A stretch of DNA of 64,000 bases. It comes from Petunia secreta (lineage: Eukaryota; Streptophyta; Magnoliopsida; Solanales; Solanaceae). The notes under the pieces were generated by a model. It saw only the letters and a list, made by a program, of their open reading frames with translations, was not told the origin of the DNA and did no database searches. The translations under genes were made by a program, and so were the position numbers. Location: assembly GCA_029990175.1 (NCBI GenBank), contig JARKIP010000038.1, positions 22,699,501 to 22,763,500 of the forward strand, in the 5' to 3' direction. This document shows, one piece after another, positions 35,501 through 59,500 of this stretch. Every line of letters begins with the position of its first letter. Position 1 is the first letter of the stretch.

Positions 35501-35740
35501 AATTCTACAATTATCTAAAAGGTAAAACTCTTTCACTCCCCAATAATAGGAACGGTCCCCACTTTTATTTCTTTCCCCCAACGGTCCCCACTAGCCACTT
35601 AATAAAATTAAAAAACTGCACTTTCATAGGTGACAACCGATTTATTTTAAATAATACATAAAGTACATGAGATATAGGGCTACCAAAAAGTTGGGGCGCC
35701 AAGCAGTGGCCTTACCTGCCTTATAGTTGAGCCGGGCCTG
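32540..35740 (-). mobile_element. hAT-type DNA transposon, 3201 bp, decayed
   Basis: Ends CAAGGCCGTCTCAAC (left) and, read inward from the right, CAGGCCCGGCTCAAC. The 8-bp target duplication GGTCTTGG / GGTCTTAG (32532-32539, 35741-35748) differs by one base. It carries a broken hAT transposase on the minus strand. It sits inside the TRIM internal domain, whose phrase resumes after 35748 as GATTGAACAGCGTCATCC. Confidence 0.88.
32690..34985 (-). pseudogene. hAT transposase (zinc-finger MYM-type 1 / DUF4371-like), broken
   Basis: Read right to left on the minus strand: a TTF-type zinc-finger remnant (KRHDRRWLVYSKDLVKVFYFCCKLF, about 34670-34595); a DUF4371-like part (EHIRRIKHDEIHNQYLGHNIQ, IIKTIKETKYFSIILGCTPD, about 34240-34070); the catalytic region with GSNMKGKHQRVQKRLLDVNP, TPCGYHNLNLVLCD and STKRWKVLKD (about 33880-33630); and the C-terminal dimerisation motif ASAERSFSKLKLIKSYLRST (about 32835-32775). 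Stops and frame changes separate these blocks. This protein group is a family of domesticated-looking but mostly transposon-borne plant genes; here the terminal repeats show it is the transposon. Confidence 0.85.
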
Positions 35741-35833
35741 GGTCTTAGGATTGAACAGCGTCATCCACAATTAAAAAAAAAAATTACACGTGCTTGGTCC
35801 ATGAAAAAGAATTAGGCCCGCACGTGATGGGTG

Positions 35834-35915
35834 TGTTGAGAAAGTAATTAAATTAATAAAGCATACCACATCTAACAACTTAAGTTTTTAGATGAGATGG
35901 TCACACATTTTAACA
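35834..35915 (+). repeat. Internal TRIM LTR, 82 bp
   Basis: TGTTGAGAAAGTAATTAAAT to TTTTAACA followed by a primer site. It is the same length as the first LTR once the MULE is removed. A partial LTR (35943-35985) and its own primer site follow within 30 bp, the signature of LTR-LTR recombination. Confidence 0.85.
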
Positions 35916-36667
35916 TGGTATCAGAGCAGACAGAGGTCCTGGGAATAACTTAAGCTTTTAGATGAGATGGTCACGCACTTTAACATGGTATCAGAGCATA
36001 CAGAAGTCCGGGGACCAAATCTTGGCGCCACTCAATATACTACATGGTATTCATTTATGATAATGACTCGATATAGTTTTAGTGGATATAAGTCATATGT
36101 TTCATTTCAAGTGTTTGTCACTTTAAAATATCAATAAAACAATTAATTTTTTCTTTTTAAATCTTTACAACAACTACCCATTAATATCCACTGGTGGGTC
36201 ATCTCTGTTTTGGGAAGACCCTTATTAAAGAAAAATATTTTTTAAAACATATAGGAACTTAAACTCATATGTAATTCTCTACCCAAGACTTCCTATTACA
36301 CGATAGGTAAAAGGAGAATCAAGATGGTCACACACTTTAATATGGTATCAGAGCATGCAAAGGTCCTAAGATCGAATCTCAGTGCCACCCAATATTAAAA
36401 ATAATTTTTACGTGTTAGGCTCATAAAAAAATGTCGCATACTTTAACATGGTATCAGAGCAGGCAGAGGTCCTGAGATCGAATCTCGGCGCCATCCAATA
36501 TCAAAAATAATTTCCACGTGCTTGGCTCATAAAAAAGAATCAAGCTCACACATGAGTTTTAGAGCAAGCAGATGTCCTGGAATCAAATTTCGGCGACACC
36601 CAATATTAAAAACAATTTTCACATGCTTGGCTCATAAAAATGAGTGAACCCCGCACATGAAGAGGCA

Positions 36668-36748
36668 TGTTGAGAATTAATTTAAAAATAAAAGTATGTT
36701 CTCTCTAACAACTTACTTTTAATTGAGATAGGTCACACACCTTCAACA
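36668..36748 (+). repeat. Terminal TRIM LTR, 81 bp
   Basis: TGTTGAGAATTAATTTAAAA to CCTTCAACA, followed by the target duplication ATCAC at 36749. Confidence 0.85.
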
Positions 36749-36753
36749 ATCAC

Positions 36754-38923
36754 TACTTAGAACTGCTATTGTTCAGAAAAAGGACTCAATTTTAATAAAA
36801 TTTCTGCTTTGTATGCGGATGCAAGAGAAGAGGGATTTGAGCTTTCTTTGTTGTGATACTTAACTAAAATTGAGTGAGTTCTTTTCTATTTAAAAAAAAA
36901 AAGTTAAATAACTTTGGTGTAACAAAACAAAAATTGAGAGACAACTCTTGCAAGAGAATAGAAAATTTTAAACTACTCATACGATACATCTTCTCATCAA
37001 AGTGTAAAAGCTAAATAATTTGATTCTTTGAAACTGCGAAGATTGTTTCGTATTGAAATAGTGTTAATATTTTGGAACGTTCCAAGTTGGATAGGGTGTA
37101 CGTTAATAATGGCGTAACATTTGTAATAACATTTTAAGTAGAGAAGAAGAGAGGAAGCCTAAACTAAAGATGCAGAATAAAAAATTTGAAATATAACAAC
37201 TAAAAAGAATATTTTTTATTCAACCGATAACAACATATTTAAAAAGTACAATCTGCAACAAAAATTGTAAACCTAAAATAAAGGGATAAATCCATGAAAC
37301 TGAATAAACAAATTAACAAGTTGCTAAAAAATATGAGTAACTTATTGACTTAGTAAACCAAAAAATAAATGGGATTTTAACATAAATAGTCACCCCTATT
37401 ATGTATACTATATCTAGTTAAACCTATCAACTTATAGCCAAAATATTCTCAACCTTGAAGCTAAAAACAAATATATAAGTATTCACCAACATCATTTCCT
37501 AAAATCAAGGGATTGAGCAGTAAACTGCAGTGATGCATTATTTTAGCCTAACATCAAACTTTCCACTCATCATCCAAAAAAGATTCATATGTAGATTTGA
37601 ATCTCTTCACCAATGTCAAAAAAAAAAAAAAAATACTAACTTAAAGTAAAAACAAACTAAACTCATATGGCATATAAATGAATACTGTATGAATACAAAA
37701 TGCATCAATGAGTGCATATATATATATATATATATGCTAAAATATATTTTTGAATACACACTGAATACTCTATGCATATTTTATGAATACATAATATATT
37801 TTTTTTGGAATCAATAACATGAGAATAAAGACTGCATAACACAAATAAATTAAAATTGTATTGTATAACATATGTGAATACTATATGGATAAATATTGCA
37901 TATATAATAAGCAAATATATTCTAAAATATTTATGTGAATACACGTTGAATACTATAAGAATATTATATACCTAAAATTATTTTAGAATTAATAGCACGA
38001 GAATAAAGACCGCATATTATATACATATCAAGTATAACACAAAATAATTTATGAATGAATCATGGATACATGACAAATAATAACCGAATACAAACCTAAG
38101 AATATTATGAATAACTATTGTATACAAACTAGATGCATTTGACTAAATATTTATTTAACAAGCTATTTTGCTAAAAGTCAAATGGTAATGGTGAATACTA
38201 AGCGTGGACTTGAGAAATGCTAGATTAAATTAAGAGAGAATTATAATCAAGAAAAGATAATTGAAAAAGATCGAAATGATTTAAAATTAAGGCAACTAAT
38301 AGAATAGGTATCTATTCCTATAAAATAGGCATGCGTATAGCCTAAAATAGGGAGAGGTATCCCTTAGAAAATGGAATATTACTCACATTAGACTAATATA
38401 AAAAATGGCTAGAAAAAGGAACAAAATTTCCTATTTGTTAATATAGATAGATTAAATATAAATGTGTTTAGAAATTGATAAAATCTCAACCCAATATTTA
38501 TCTGATATTATTTTCCCAAAATATAAATATGTGATAACTAAATATGATTTGCAGTAGAAAAGTAAAATATAACAATATAGTTGATCAATATTACATAGTA
38601 GTAGAACAGTAGAAGCAACAACTGCTCCGTAGAAGCAAGGAATTAAAGAAACTAGTCTAAACATGAGAAACAACATATAGAGCTAAGTTATTCGGACTTT
38701 TAAAAAGTGTCACCGTACCATGTCCGATACAGCACTTCATGGATAAGACACCAAATTTACACCGGATACGGTCAAACATAAATGGATACTTTGACCAAAA
38801 TTTATAAAAAGAATAAAAGAAACTTTTTGACAAATAATCTCTCAAGAAAAAATTATTACATATCAGAAGACATTGAAAATGACATACCTTCAAAATTATG
38901 CAAAAATTTAGCCTTTTAGTATA
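36754..38923. other. AT-rich intergenic DNA
   Basis: No gene recognised. It contains an AT microsatellite at about 37715-37735 and repeated phrases such as GAATACTATATGGAT and AATAACACGAGAATAAAGACTGCATA (about 37808 and 37989), an imperfect duplication about 180 bp apart. Poly-A runs are frequent. Confidence 0.55.
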
Positions 38924-38925
38924 TA

Positions 38926-39177
38926 CTCCCTCCGTCCCAAATTAGTTGACGCTTTAGCAAGATTCGTTTGTCCCAAATTAGTTGACGCTTTAGGATTTCA
39001 AGAATTTTTTTGCTCATTATTTCCAAGTATACCCTTAATTATTAAAGGTATTTTCAAGAAAAATTTAATAGTCATATATTAAATAGGGGTAACATAGTAA
39101 AATGTATACTCTATTTATTGATTTTCTTAATGGGCGTGCAAAAGCTAAAAGCGACAACTAAAATGGGACGGAGGGAG
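38926..39177. mobile_element. Stowaway-type MITE, 252 bp
   Basis: Starts CTCCCTCCGTCCCA and ends TGGGACGGAGGGAG with TA on both sides (38924-38925, 39178-39179). This terminal repeat and TA target are diagnostic of Stowaway elements (Tc1/mariner group). The first 60 bp contain an internal duplication of CCCAAATTAGTTGACGCTTTAG. Confidence 0.93.
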
Positions 39178-39179
39178 TA

Positions 39180-39639
39180 AAATTATATCTTTGTATAACA
39201 ATCATTATTTATAGTAACAAGATCATTATAACAATTTAGTTTCTTATGAAACTGATTTTTCATGTTACAATAGTATATTATATGTTTTTAGAACAGTACC
39301 TCATTATACCATAAAAGATGTCCAAAACATAGGTGTAATTGCAGGGAGGTCTAACCATATAATAAAACAAGGAGAGAAGCCATACGCCCAAACTGCCTGA
39401 CTATTGGTTGACTTAGTACAATCAAAAAGCATGATTGGTTCGTAAATTCCTGTCTGACTTACTTTAGAAAGAACATAAACATTGCATTAAATCAAAGGAA
39501 AGTTTTGTCTCTTCACCATCTCAATTCTCACTTTCTTCTCCATTCAACAATCAACATAACTTACCAAATTATTGTATAAATATATTACTATAAATTTGTG
39601 TATTAGTCAATCTTTTTTTAATTTGCATTTATTATATTT
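39180..39639. other. AT-rich spacer, no gene recognised
   Basis: Ordinary AT-rich sequence up to the target duplication AGAAT (39640-39644) of the Tat element. Confidence 0.5.
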
Positions 39640-39644
39640 AGAAT

Positions 39645-40204
39645 TGTATGGGCCTAAATCGTTTTTAGGTACACAAATCGAATTTGGATTCGAGTATAAG
39701 CAAATCTTTGTATCAAAGCAGTAAACGATGCGCGAAATAGATGAAAAATGCGTAAAATAACTTGCTTTCAATATATAAATGTTCAATATAAATTTGGGCA
39801 GAGTTTCGGTATAAATTTCTGGATCCCTATTACATGAAATGAACTGCTATTTATAGATGTAAGCCTCTGCCCATGATCTCCACTATCTATTGCCATGTTG
39901 TCCCACGATCTTGAGGTGTAGTGGCTGAGTTAGTGGGGTGAAGTAGTGGGCTGCAAAGCCGGACGAACCGAGGGGGATCCACCGAGGTGAGAGTTTGCAA
40001 CCTCGGTGGCTTGCCCCCCGTTGCTTGACCGAGGTGATGGTTACCGAAGCTCAGCTCATGGCTCGCCTTCGGTGACGCATCTTCGGTTCCAAGGCTTCGG
40101 CGACTCGCTCAACTGCTTCGGCGGTTGCTTAGTCGCGACGTGTTCGGTCGTTGGGATTTACGTGACCGGGGCAAATCACCGTGGGTCGATTTTTACCCAA
40201 TACA
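39645..40204 (-). repeat. 3' LTR of the Tat element
   Basis: 560 bp. Read on the minus strand it starts TGTATTGGGTAAAAA. TATA box on the minus strand at 39847-39856 (CTATAAATAG). The purine tract AGGAGTGGGGGGACTATC (40205-40222, minus strand) abuts it. Confidence 0.93.
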
Positions 40205-40455
40205 GATAGTCCCCCCACTCCTCGGTTGTCTACCGAGGAGACCGAGGAGTGGAATGAAGTTTGGCGGGAGAGAGACGTGGCCAGATCTTACCCAAGCGTT
40301 TTAAAAAGTTGTCAACGGTCCGTGTCCCATCAAGTCACTTCTCGTGGACACGTGGCATTCGTCCGTTGGACCTTTGAACTTCCACGCCGAAGTCCTCGCT
40401 TCTCCCAACGTTATAATGATGACAGTGACGTCATCGTCTCTTAATCTTCCATACC

Positions 40456-40462
40456 TATAAAA
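40456..40462 (+). promoter_or_regulatory. TATA box of the antisense gene
   Basis: CTATAAAATGGG, a canonical plant TATA context, lies about 140 bp upstream of the antisense ORF start and outside the LTR. It suggests the gene has its own promoter on the strand opposite to gag-pol. Confidence 0.6.
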
Positions 40463-40597
40463 TGGGCGTTTTGTTGAACAATTTCTTCACTTTTTCTTGA
40501 GCGATCAACAGTGCAAACACAAAAAACTCCATAGCTCTTCCAAAATCTTTCCAAGTTTTCGATCAACAGTGACAACTCAGCTTTTATTTCCACCACC

Positions 40598-52047
<11,450 letters not shown>

Positions 52048-52785
52048 ATCGCATAAATTGCTTATAGCATTTCCTTGTAAGCCTTCGGGCTCATAAGTTT
52101 GGACTTTTCGACCTTCGGGTCATTTTTGTATGTAAATGTTTGGCCTTCGGGCCTTTAATGAAAGTTTTTGCATCTTTACTTCGTGTGATGGTTCTTTACA
52201 TATACCGAACACTTTGATCTAAATGCTTGCTTGCAAGACTTGAGCAGAATTTGACCGATGCAAACTTTGGACGACGTCTCGCCCTCGAGTTGATGCATTG
52301 CGCGGCTTTAGAATGCAAAATTCATACAAATAAAATGAACGTAAGCGAGGTTAAAATGAGTGTAAGCGATGGCATTTTATTGATGTCAGCGAGCCAGAGG
52401 CTATGTACAAAGAACCAAGTCGAAGCGGACCTTGGGCGGAAGAGGTAAAAAACCTTAAATGAAAATACGAAAATGCCGCTATCGGGCTGAGTACAATGCA
52501 CTAAATCTAATCCTCAGGCATCAGTCCCCGGTTCTTGGATAGATAAGCCTCGGTTGGGAGGCTCGATGTCGACCTCGCTATCAACTCTTCTCACTCCCCC
52601 CCAGTGGTCGGTTGTGAATCTTGATGAAGATCCGAGCACTGGAGTCGGTTCGGTTCGCTTTCTAAAAAGGGTAAGCAGAAGATGGAACGAGGAGTAAGTT
52701 AGTACATTGTTTTTCAATGCCATGGGAGCGCTGTTCGGCTCGGGGCTGTTTAAATTAAAAAAGAATTGAAATATATTTACCTCGG
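52048..52785. other. Spacer between the antisense gene and integrase
   Basis: The 3' UTR of the antisense gene would start here (CTTCGGGC phrases repeat at 52080-52160; ATGAAAGTTTT at 52158). The two convergent reading frames end about 740 bp apart. No further ORF is supported. Confidence 0.6.
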
Positions 52786-53946
52786 CTAAAAGTAATATCG
52801 CTTCAGGTGGGAGACATTCCAATTCAGAGGTTCGGGTTTGCCTTGCAGAGATTCAATTTGATAAGAGCCTTTTCCAACGATTGCTTTGACCCTGTAAGGT
52901 CCTTCCCAATTTGCAATGAGTTTCCCCCCGTTGTCCTCCTTCGTTGATTGATTCACAGTTTTCAACACGTAATCTCCCACCTTGAAGTCCCTAAATTTAG
53001 CTTTCCTGTTGAGGTAAGCCTCGATCTGTCTTTTTTGGGCAGCAAGCCGAACCAAAGCTGATTCCCTCTTTTCTTCGAGCAAATCCAGCTCAATGCGCAT
53101 CGCCTCTTGGTTGGCATCTTCGGTTGTATGAGCATACCGAAGGCTTGGTTCACCCACTTCTACCGGGATGAGAGAATCCATGCCATAGGCTAATGAAAAA
53201 GGGGTCTCACCGGTGCTGTTCTTCTCCGTTGTACGCATGGCCCATAGCACTCCATGCAGCTCCTCGGGCCAAGGGCCTTTCTTCTCATCAAGTCGTTTCT
53301 TCAAATTTTCAATTATGATCCTGTTCGAAGACTCAGCTTGGCCATTAGCACTTGGGTGATATGGAGTCGAGGCTATCCTTTTGATTCCCCACTGTTTAAA
53401 AAAGTCAGTGATAGCAGCCCCCATGAATTGTTTGCCATTGTCACAAGCGATCTCTTTTGGGACGCCGAACCTATAGATGATGTTCTTTCTAATGAAGTCG
53501 ATTACTTGCTTTTGCTTCACTTCGGTGAGAGCTGCCGCTTCCACCCATTTTGTAAAGTAATCGGTCAACACTAAGATGAACCGAACACCACCTTTTCCTT
53601 TGGGCAATGGTCCCAGGACATCCATTCCCCATTTCATGAAGGGCCACGGTGACACCACCGAATGAAGAGGCTCGGCCTGTTGGTGAATCATCGGTCCGTG
53701 GCGTTGGCACTTATCGCATTTTTGCACGAAGGCTTTCACATTGGCACTTATTGTGGGCCAATAATACCCAGCTCTTAGCAATTTACGCACCAAGGACTTT
53801 CCCTCCGAATGGTTGCCACACTCGCCTTCGTGCACTTCGGCCATCACATACCTTGCCTCGTCGGGGCCCAAACATTTGGCCATCGGGCCGCAATACAATC
53901 GTTTGTACAGATTGCCCTCGATTAAGTGATACGAAGCCGCTTGAGT
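52786..53946 (-). pseudogene. Integrase part of the Tat pol, cut off by a stop codon
   Basis: On the minus strand: zinc finger HEGECGNHSEG...CDKCQRH, catalytic core with WGMDVLGPLP (D), ACDNGKQF (D) and SANGQAESSNRI (E), and a C-terminal region with GDYVLKTV and NWEGPYRVKAIVG, ending WNVSHLKRYYF. This is a complete integrase. It is in frame with RT-RNase H, but TGA at 53947-53949 interrupts (ARKL-stop-TQAASY), consistent with CGA to TGA. Any start codon within it (53898) is incidental. Confidence 0.92.
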
Positions 53947-53949
53947 TCA

Positions 53950-56130
53950 CAGCTTCCTTGCTTCTTTTCTATTTTGGGGGACAGTCCCCGAGTCAAAATA
54001 GGAGATGAATTTGCTTCGCCAATCCCAACGGTTATCCACGGAATTAACTTGTAGTTTCATCTCCCTCATTTGAGCTGATAGCAATCGAACCACCGAGTCA
54101 GTCCCCGAGTGGGCTTCATCGATTGCCGAACCTAGGTTTGCCAAGGCGTCAGCCTCGGTGTTCTCCTCTCGAGGTATTTGCTTAATCTGCCATTCTTGGA
54201 ATTGTGCTAAAATCCTGTGTGCTCGATCCAAGTATAACTGCATTCTGGGCTCTCGAGCCGTATAATCACCGAGGACTTGGTTGACCACCAATTGTGAATC
54301 GCACCTTAGTTCAATTCCTTCAACTCCCATTTCTTTAGCTAGCTCTAAGCCTGCTAGAGCTGCTTCATACTCTGCTTCGTTGTTGGTTACTTTTTTGAAC
54401 CGAACCGAATGCCTGATTTTCTCCCCGGTGGGCGCCCTCAATACAATGCCTAACCCCGAACCTTTTGAATTTGTTGCCCCATCGGTATGCAGCACCCACA
54501 GTCCCGAAGGGTGCCATTTTGCCATCGAGTTCTCCTTTTCCGCCTCGGGCAAAATTCCAATGCTAAAATCAGCCACGAAATCCGCCAAGACTTGGGATTT
54601 AATGGCTGTTCGGGGTTGATAAGTGATGTCATATTCACTTAACTCAACCGCCCATTTGGACAATCTCCCCGACAACTCTGGCATATGCAATATGTTTCTC
54701 AGGGGGAAAGTTGAAACTACTGCTATTGGATGGCATTGAAAGTAGGGGCGCAGTTTTCGAGCAGTGATTAGTAAGGCAAGAGCTAATTTTTCCAAGTGTG
54801 GATACCTAGTTTCAGCATCGAGGAGTGACTTGCTTACATAATAGATGGGCTGTTGTTTGCCGTTTTCCTCTCGAACCAGCACCGCACTGACTGATACCTC
54901 GGACACTGCTAAATATACCAGCAATGTCTCTCCTTCCTTCGGCTTGGCGAGCAGAGGTGCATTAGCAAAGTATCGCTTCAGATCTTTCAACGCCTGTTTA
55001 CACTCCGGTGTCCACTCGAAGTGATTGTTCTTCCTCAGAACGGAGAAAAAGTTGTGGCATCGCTCCGAGGATCTTGAGATGAATCGACTCAAGGCAGCGA
55101 CTCGGCCAGTTAAGCGTTGAACCTCCTTTACCCCGGTTAACTCTTCGGGGATTTCTTCAATGGCTCTGATTTTATCTGGGTTAGCTTCGATTCCACGCTC
55201 GGAGACAATAAAGCCCAAGAATTTCCCAGATCCTACGCCGAAGGCGCACTTCTCAGGGTTCAATTTCATACCATATTGTCTCAATACAGCAAAAGCTTCC
55301 CTCAGATGATTCAAATGATCCTCGATTTGGATCGATTTGATGAGCATGTCGTCTATGTAGACCTCCATAGACTTCCCGATGTACTCTTTAAACATGCGAC
55401 ACACCAACCTTTGGTATGTCGCCCCGGCGTTCTTTAGACCGAAGGGCATCACTTTGTAACAGAAGGTGCCTCGGTCTGTGATGAACGAGGTTTTCTCTTT
55501 GTCCTGCGGGTCCATGAGAATTTGGTTGTACCCTGAGTATGCATCTAGAAAAGTTAATAGTTTATGTCCAGCCGTGGAGTCTATTAACCTGTCAATTTGT
55601 GGTAGTGGATATGAATCTTTGGGGCAAGCTTTGTTCAAGTCAGTGTAATCCACGCACATTCTCCACTTGCCATTTTTCTTTGGTACCACCACGACGTTGG
55701 CCAACCACTCAGGGTACCTCACTTCTCTGATGAAACCATTTTCTTGTAGTTTCGTGGTTTCGTCTTCGATTGCCTTCTTCTTGACCCCGGCGTGAGGCCT
55801 TTTCTTCTGTTTCACCGGGGTAAACTTTGGGTCTACAGTCAGTTTGTGGGTCATGATCTCCGGATCGATACCCTTCATGTCTGAGTGCGACCAAGCAAAA
55901 CAATCGTGGTTGGACTTCAAAACTTCTATTATCGCTTTTTTCGACTCCGGGTCCAACTCCGAGCCGACAAATATCTTCCTATCGGGGAAATCTTTCGATA
56001 GAGTGAAAGACTCCAACTCTTCAATAGTTGAGTCCTCGGCCTTTTGCTTCCGCGGCTCTTGAACGCAAGCTGGGAGTTTTTCGTCTTCTCCTCGGGCGTC
56101 CTCCCCGCTTGACCCCGAACCCTGTAGTTG
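53950..56130 (-). pseudogene. RT and double RNase H part of the Tat pol
   Basis: On the minus strand: RT with RYPEWLANVVVVPKKNGKWR, DYTDLNKACPKDSYPLP, FLDAYSGYNQI, MPFGLKNAGATYQ and the catalytic VYIDDMLIKS; tether; a first RNase H that has lost its leading Asp (LLVYLAVSEVS where active forms have a D) and YVSKSLLDAETRYPHLEKL; then a second, complete RNase H with LHTDGATNSKGSG (D), NNEAEYEAALAG (E), RCDSQLVV (D) and NTEADALANLG (D). A dead original plus an acquired archaeal-type RNase H is the Tat hallmark. An in-frame TAG near 56131 (SKQ-stop-QLQG) separates it from protease. Confidence 0.93.
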
Positions 56131-56592
56131 CTATTGTTTTGACCCAACCGGGGCGACTCCACTTTTAAGTGCAACTGAATAGCATTCTCTTGCTACTCGC
56201 TGCTCCCCTTTGATCGATCTAACCCCCCAAGGCGTTGGGAACTTGATCACTTGATGTAAAGTGGAGGGAACAGCTTCCATGGAGTGGATCCATGGCCTTC
56301 CGAGGATCACATTGTAGGCTAGATCCTCGGGCATAACTTGAAACAGTGTCTCCTTGGTAACCCCCTTGGCGAATGTTTTGAGTGTGATCTCACCCAAGGT
56401 CTTCTCCGTGGAGTTGTTGAAGCCAGCTAGCACTGTTGACTTGGGAACAACTTCACCCTTCAACCACATTTTCTTAACGGCCCCGTAGCTAATTATGTTA
56501 ACTGAGCTACCGGGGTCGATCAAGACTCTTTTGATATCGGAGTCATTGATCCTCAACATGATGACTAGTGCGTCGTGGTGGGGGAACATCAT
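56131..56592 (-). pseudogene. Protease part of the Tat polyprotein
   Basis: On the minus strand: MMFPHHDALVIML (about 56592-56554), the aspartic-protease motif VLIDPGSSVNIISY, then DLAYNVILGRPWIHSM. Its upstream end is cut by the solo LTR at 56598. Removing the solo LTR and one CCCAT joins DDDDCDG to MMFPHHDAL in frame. Ends at TAG. Confidence 0.88.
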
Positions 56593-56597
56593 CCCAT

Positions 56598-59500
56598 TGT
56601 TGACACCCAATTTTGTCCCGGAGTTATTCAAATTAATAATTTACTGTGGAAGGGTTGTAATTAAGGCTAAAATTGAAAGCGAAAAAGAAAAACAATTGAA
56701 TTTTGATGGAAAAGGGCTAAAAACAAAATGCACATCCTCAATTGTGACCCACCCACGCAAACCCCTTATATACCAACATAACTACACACGCATAAACACT
56801 TCTCAATCAGTTTTCCCAACCCGATTCCCCTTCAACCCGCTTTCCCCAACTCAGAACCCGTTTCAATCCGCTTCTTTTCTTGATTTTTCCCTCGGATTCT
56901 TTCCTAATCAGTCCAAATTCCTTGTACCCGCTGGTCCCCCCCTCGATGCCATATCATCATCTCCGTACACAAGCTGTGTTGGAGCAATCCTAGTCGTGCG
57001 TTGGTGTGAGAATCGATCTGAACCCTTGGTTTTGATCCCAACGGCAGTTTTTTTTTGTTTAGATGAGGATTAAAATTGTACTACCTTGAGGGGGAGACAA
57101 TTTTGACCCTTATCTAACAAGAAATTGCAACTTTGGGCTGATTTCAAAAAAAAGATGGAGCCAAAAATCCGAAACCCTAGCTGCGAGGTATAAATTCTAA
57201 TTTTTATTCTCATTTTAGGGGGTTCAGTTTTGAGGGATTTGGACATATAAAAAAACGGCAGAACATACACTTTTTTTTTGAGTCTTAAGTTTTCTTCAAA
57301 TACACAGAGTGTTACTATTTTTCTAGTTGGTTCCTTGCATTTGTGTTGGGTTATCGCTTCATTATGTGTGTCGTCGCTTCATTACACTAGTTGTCGACCT
57401 TGTTCGCATCGCTTAGTCGAGTCGCGTTTGCTTCGATCCCTCGCCTCTGTTCGCTGCTCCTAGAAAGGTAATAATCCTTTCCTCTTTACTTTTCAGTCAG
57501 GATAAGTGTTTTAAAAATTGTTAAAGATGAAAACTTTATGGCTTGACTAATTCCATGTTCATATAAACTCATTGATTGCTGCTGAACATATATAACAGAA
57601 TGAAAGTGTGCTCTTCATGTATTTTATGTTTCTTCCTTGCTATGAGAACTAGGATGTAGCTTTGTTAACTTGAAAGCATAGTTTAAATTTATTAACTAGT
57701 GATATGTTATGTTTATGATCTTAGAAGCGTCCCAGGTATTCTATTCTATTATGTTTCTATGTAAAGGAAAGTTTTCTCTGAAGTTGGCATGTAAATCTGG
57801 AAATTGAAAGGGTCCTGTTTAATTAGTGTAAAAGAAATCCACTATTTTTTAAAAAAAAAAAAAAGAAGCAGGGTTTGTTCTGGTTTATTATGAAGAGCTG
57901 TCCAGGTTCAGTTCAGGAGTTTGTAGGCAGTATAGGAGTTCAGGTTCATTTCTTGGTTGTAGAAATGATGTAAAGGGATGGAGTTCAGGTGGTTTCAGGT
58001 AGCAGGTCTGGTTGGTTTAGGTGCAGGTCTTCTGGTGTTTTGGTTGAGCGTGAAGAGGCTGAGGAAGTGTGTGGGTGGTGGTCTTAGTAGTTGCAGGTTG
58101 TCATGGGTGTTTTCTGCATTTCTGTAAGGTTCTTGTTATGTCAATTCAGTGTGCGTGTGTATAGGTGGCTTGGAGGGTGTTAGGCAGTAAGGTTGTTCCA
58201 TATTGATGTGAGAAGTAGCAGTAGGGGTCAGTTCTTATCATTTTGTGTGTGAAGGTTGTGTGTATGTGGCTGCTTGTCTGTGTGCGTGTGCTTTTGGTTT
58301 AGCTAAGAGAGGTCTGGTTTCTTGAGAGTCTGGGTGAGAAGCATCTGGAGTTGCTGCTGTCAGTGAGAATGTTGGAGTTTGGCTAGTGTCTAGTTGTAGT
58401 AAGTGTTGTTAGTTCTGTGAGTTGGTGAGGGAGGTTGCAGATGTTCAGCTATTTGTTTAGCATTTCTTAGAGGTCTGTGAGGTGTAAGAAGGGAGCTAAA
58501 AGGGGCTGGAGTAGTTTGTTAGGGGCCAGTGCTCTCTGGTTCAGTTTTAGGAGGGTGTGCTCGTTCAGTCTTGGTCCTGGTAGCTGGAAAGGTGGTTCTT
58601 TTCTGAGGTAAATAGTTGTTCAGAATAAGCATAGCTGTTGCCCTTTCCAGGTTAAATGTTGTTAAGATTTTACTAATTGTGAATGATCTAGTTGGCTGCG
58701 GAAAATGTTAATATCACCCTTTGCTATTTTATTTTTTTTAAAGAAGTTCGAATTGGGATCTGTATTAGCAGTTATAGCCCAAGTAAAATAGTTGTTCGGG
58801 TTATCAGGAGCTTTTGTTGACAAATGTGTATTTGCTTAGCATTGATCTGTGATAAAGATGAGTTCTGAATTAAGTCAAATTTTCATGCTTTAACATGTTG
58901 GACTTTTTTTTTTTACCAAGGCTTGCTTGATGTTTCCACTGTTAATAGTGAGTTATTAAAGCTGCATCTTTGCTCCGTTACCTTCATTCTGGAATTAATA
59001 TTGTATTTTGGTTTCAAAAGAGTTCATGTCATATGTAAACAAAGTCGCTTAATACTTCCCTAAAGAGTTCAAACTGTAAAAGTCCTTCATGTATGAAATA
59101 AGGTTCCCTCTTAGATCTGCTAAGATATTCATTTGAAATTATGTTTATTCACGACATATGCATTTTTTTTCCCTTTGAACGCATGGTAGCAAGTCATGAA
59201 TGAAAGTTTTGTCCACTGTGTTTATAAATTACAAATTTTGTGAATTGTCTTTTTGCTAATGTATTCTTTATTTGTCTATGCATATGCTAACTTGCTTATT
59301 TTTTATTCTGTTCATTGATGCATTATGTGGGAGTCTTGCTGTTAAAGACTCAAGCCCGTTGGACACAAGTTATCGAGTCCACATCTGCATTTTCCATCCA
59401 AAGCCAATTTGGGTGATTCATTTTCCAAGTGGATTTGCAAGTCCTGACATACAAGAGCGTCACCTGAATATTGGTCTTCTTTGTTTGCATCTTCGACTTC

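Larger units (their letters stand above)
31408..36748 (+). mobile_element. TRIM (82-bp LTRs) expanded into a ladder, with two nested DNA transposons
   Basis: The outer LTRs begin TGTTGAGAA and end TTTAACA or TTCAACA. The target duplication ATCAC lies at 31403-31407 and 36749-36753. The LTR is followed by TGGTATCAGAGC, the initiator tRNA-Met primer site, and a short non-coding internal domain with a GATCGAATCTCGGCGCCA phrase. LTR-like or PBS units recur: PBS at 32513, 35916, 35986, 36343 and 36449, and complete LTRs at 35834-35915 and 36668-36748. No coding capacity, as expected for a TRIM/SMART. A MULE interrupts the first LTR and a hAT element the first internal domain. Confidence 0.85.

Noticed and set aside
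32540..35740. A host zinc-finger MYM-type gene
   Set aside because: Terminal inverted repeats and an 8-bp target duplication surround it, and the frame has several stops; it is a dead hAT transposase.
35916..36460. TGGTATCAGAGC plus GATCGAATCTC considered as a tRNA or SINE with A and B boxes
   Set aside because: TG...CA short LTRs directly upstream, 5-bp target duplication and repeated LTR units fit a TRIM with an initiator-Met primer site; no cloverleaf can be formed.
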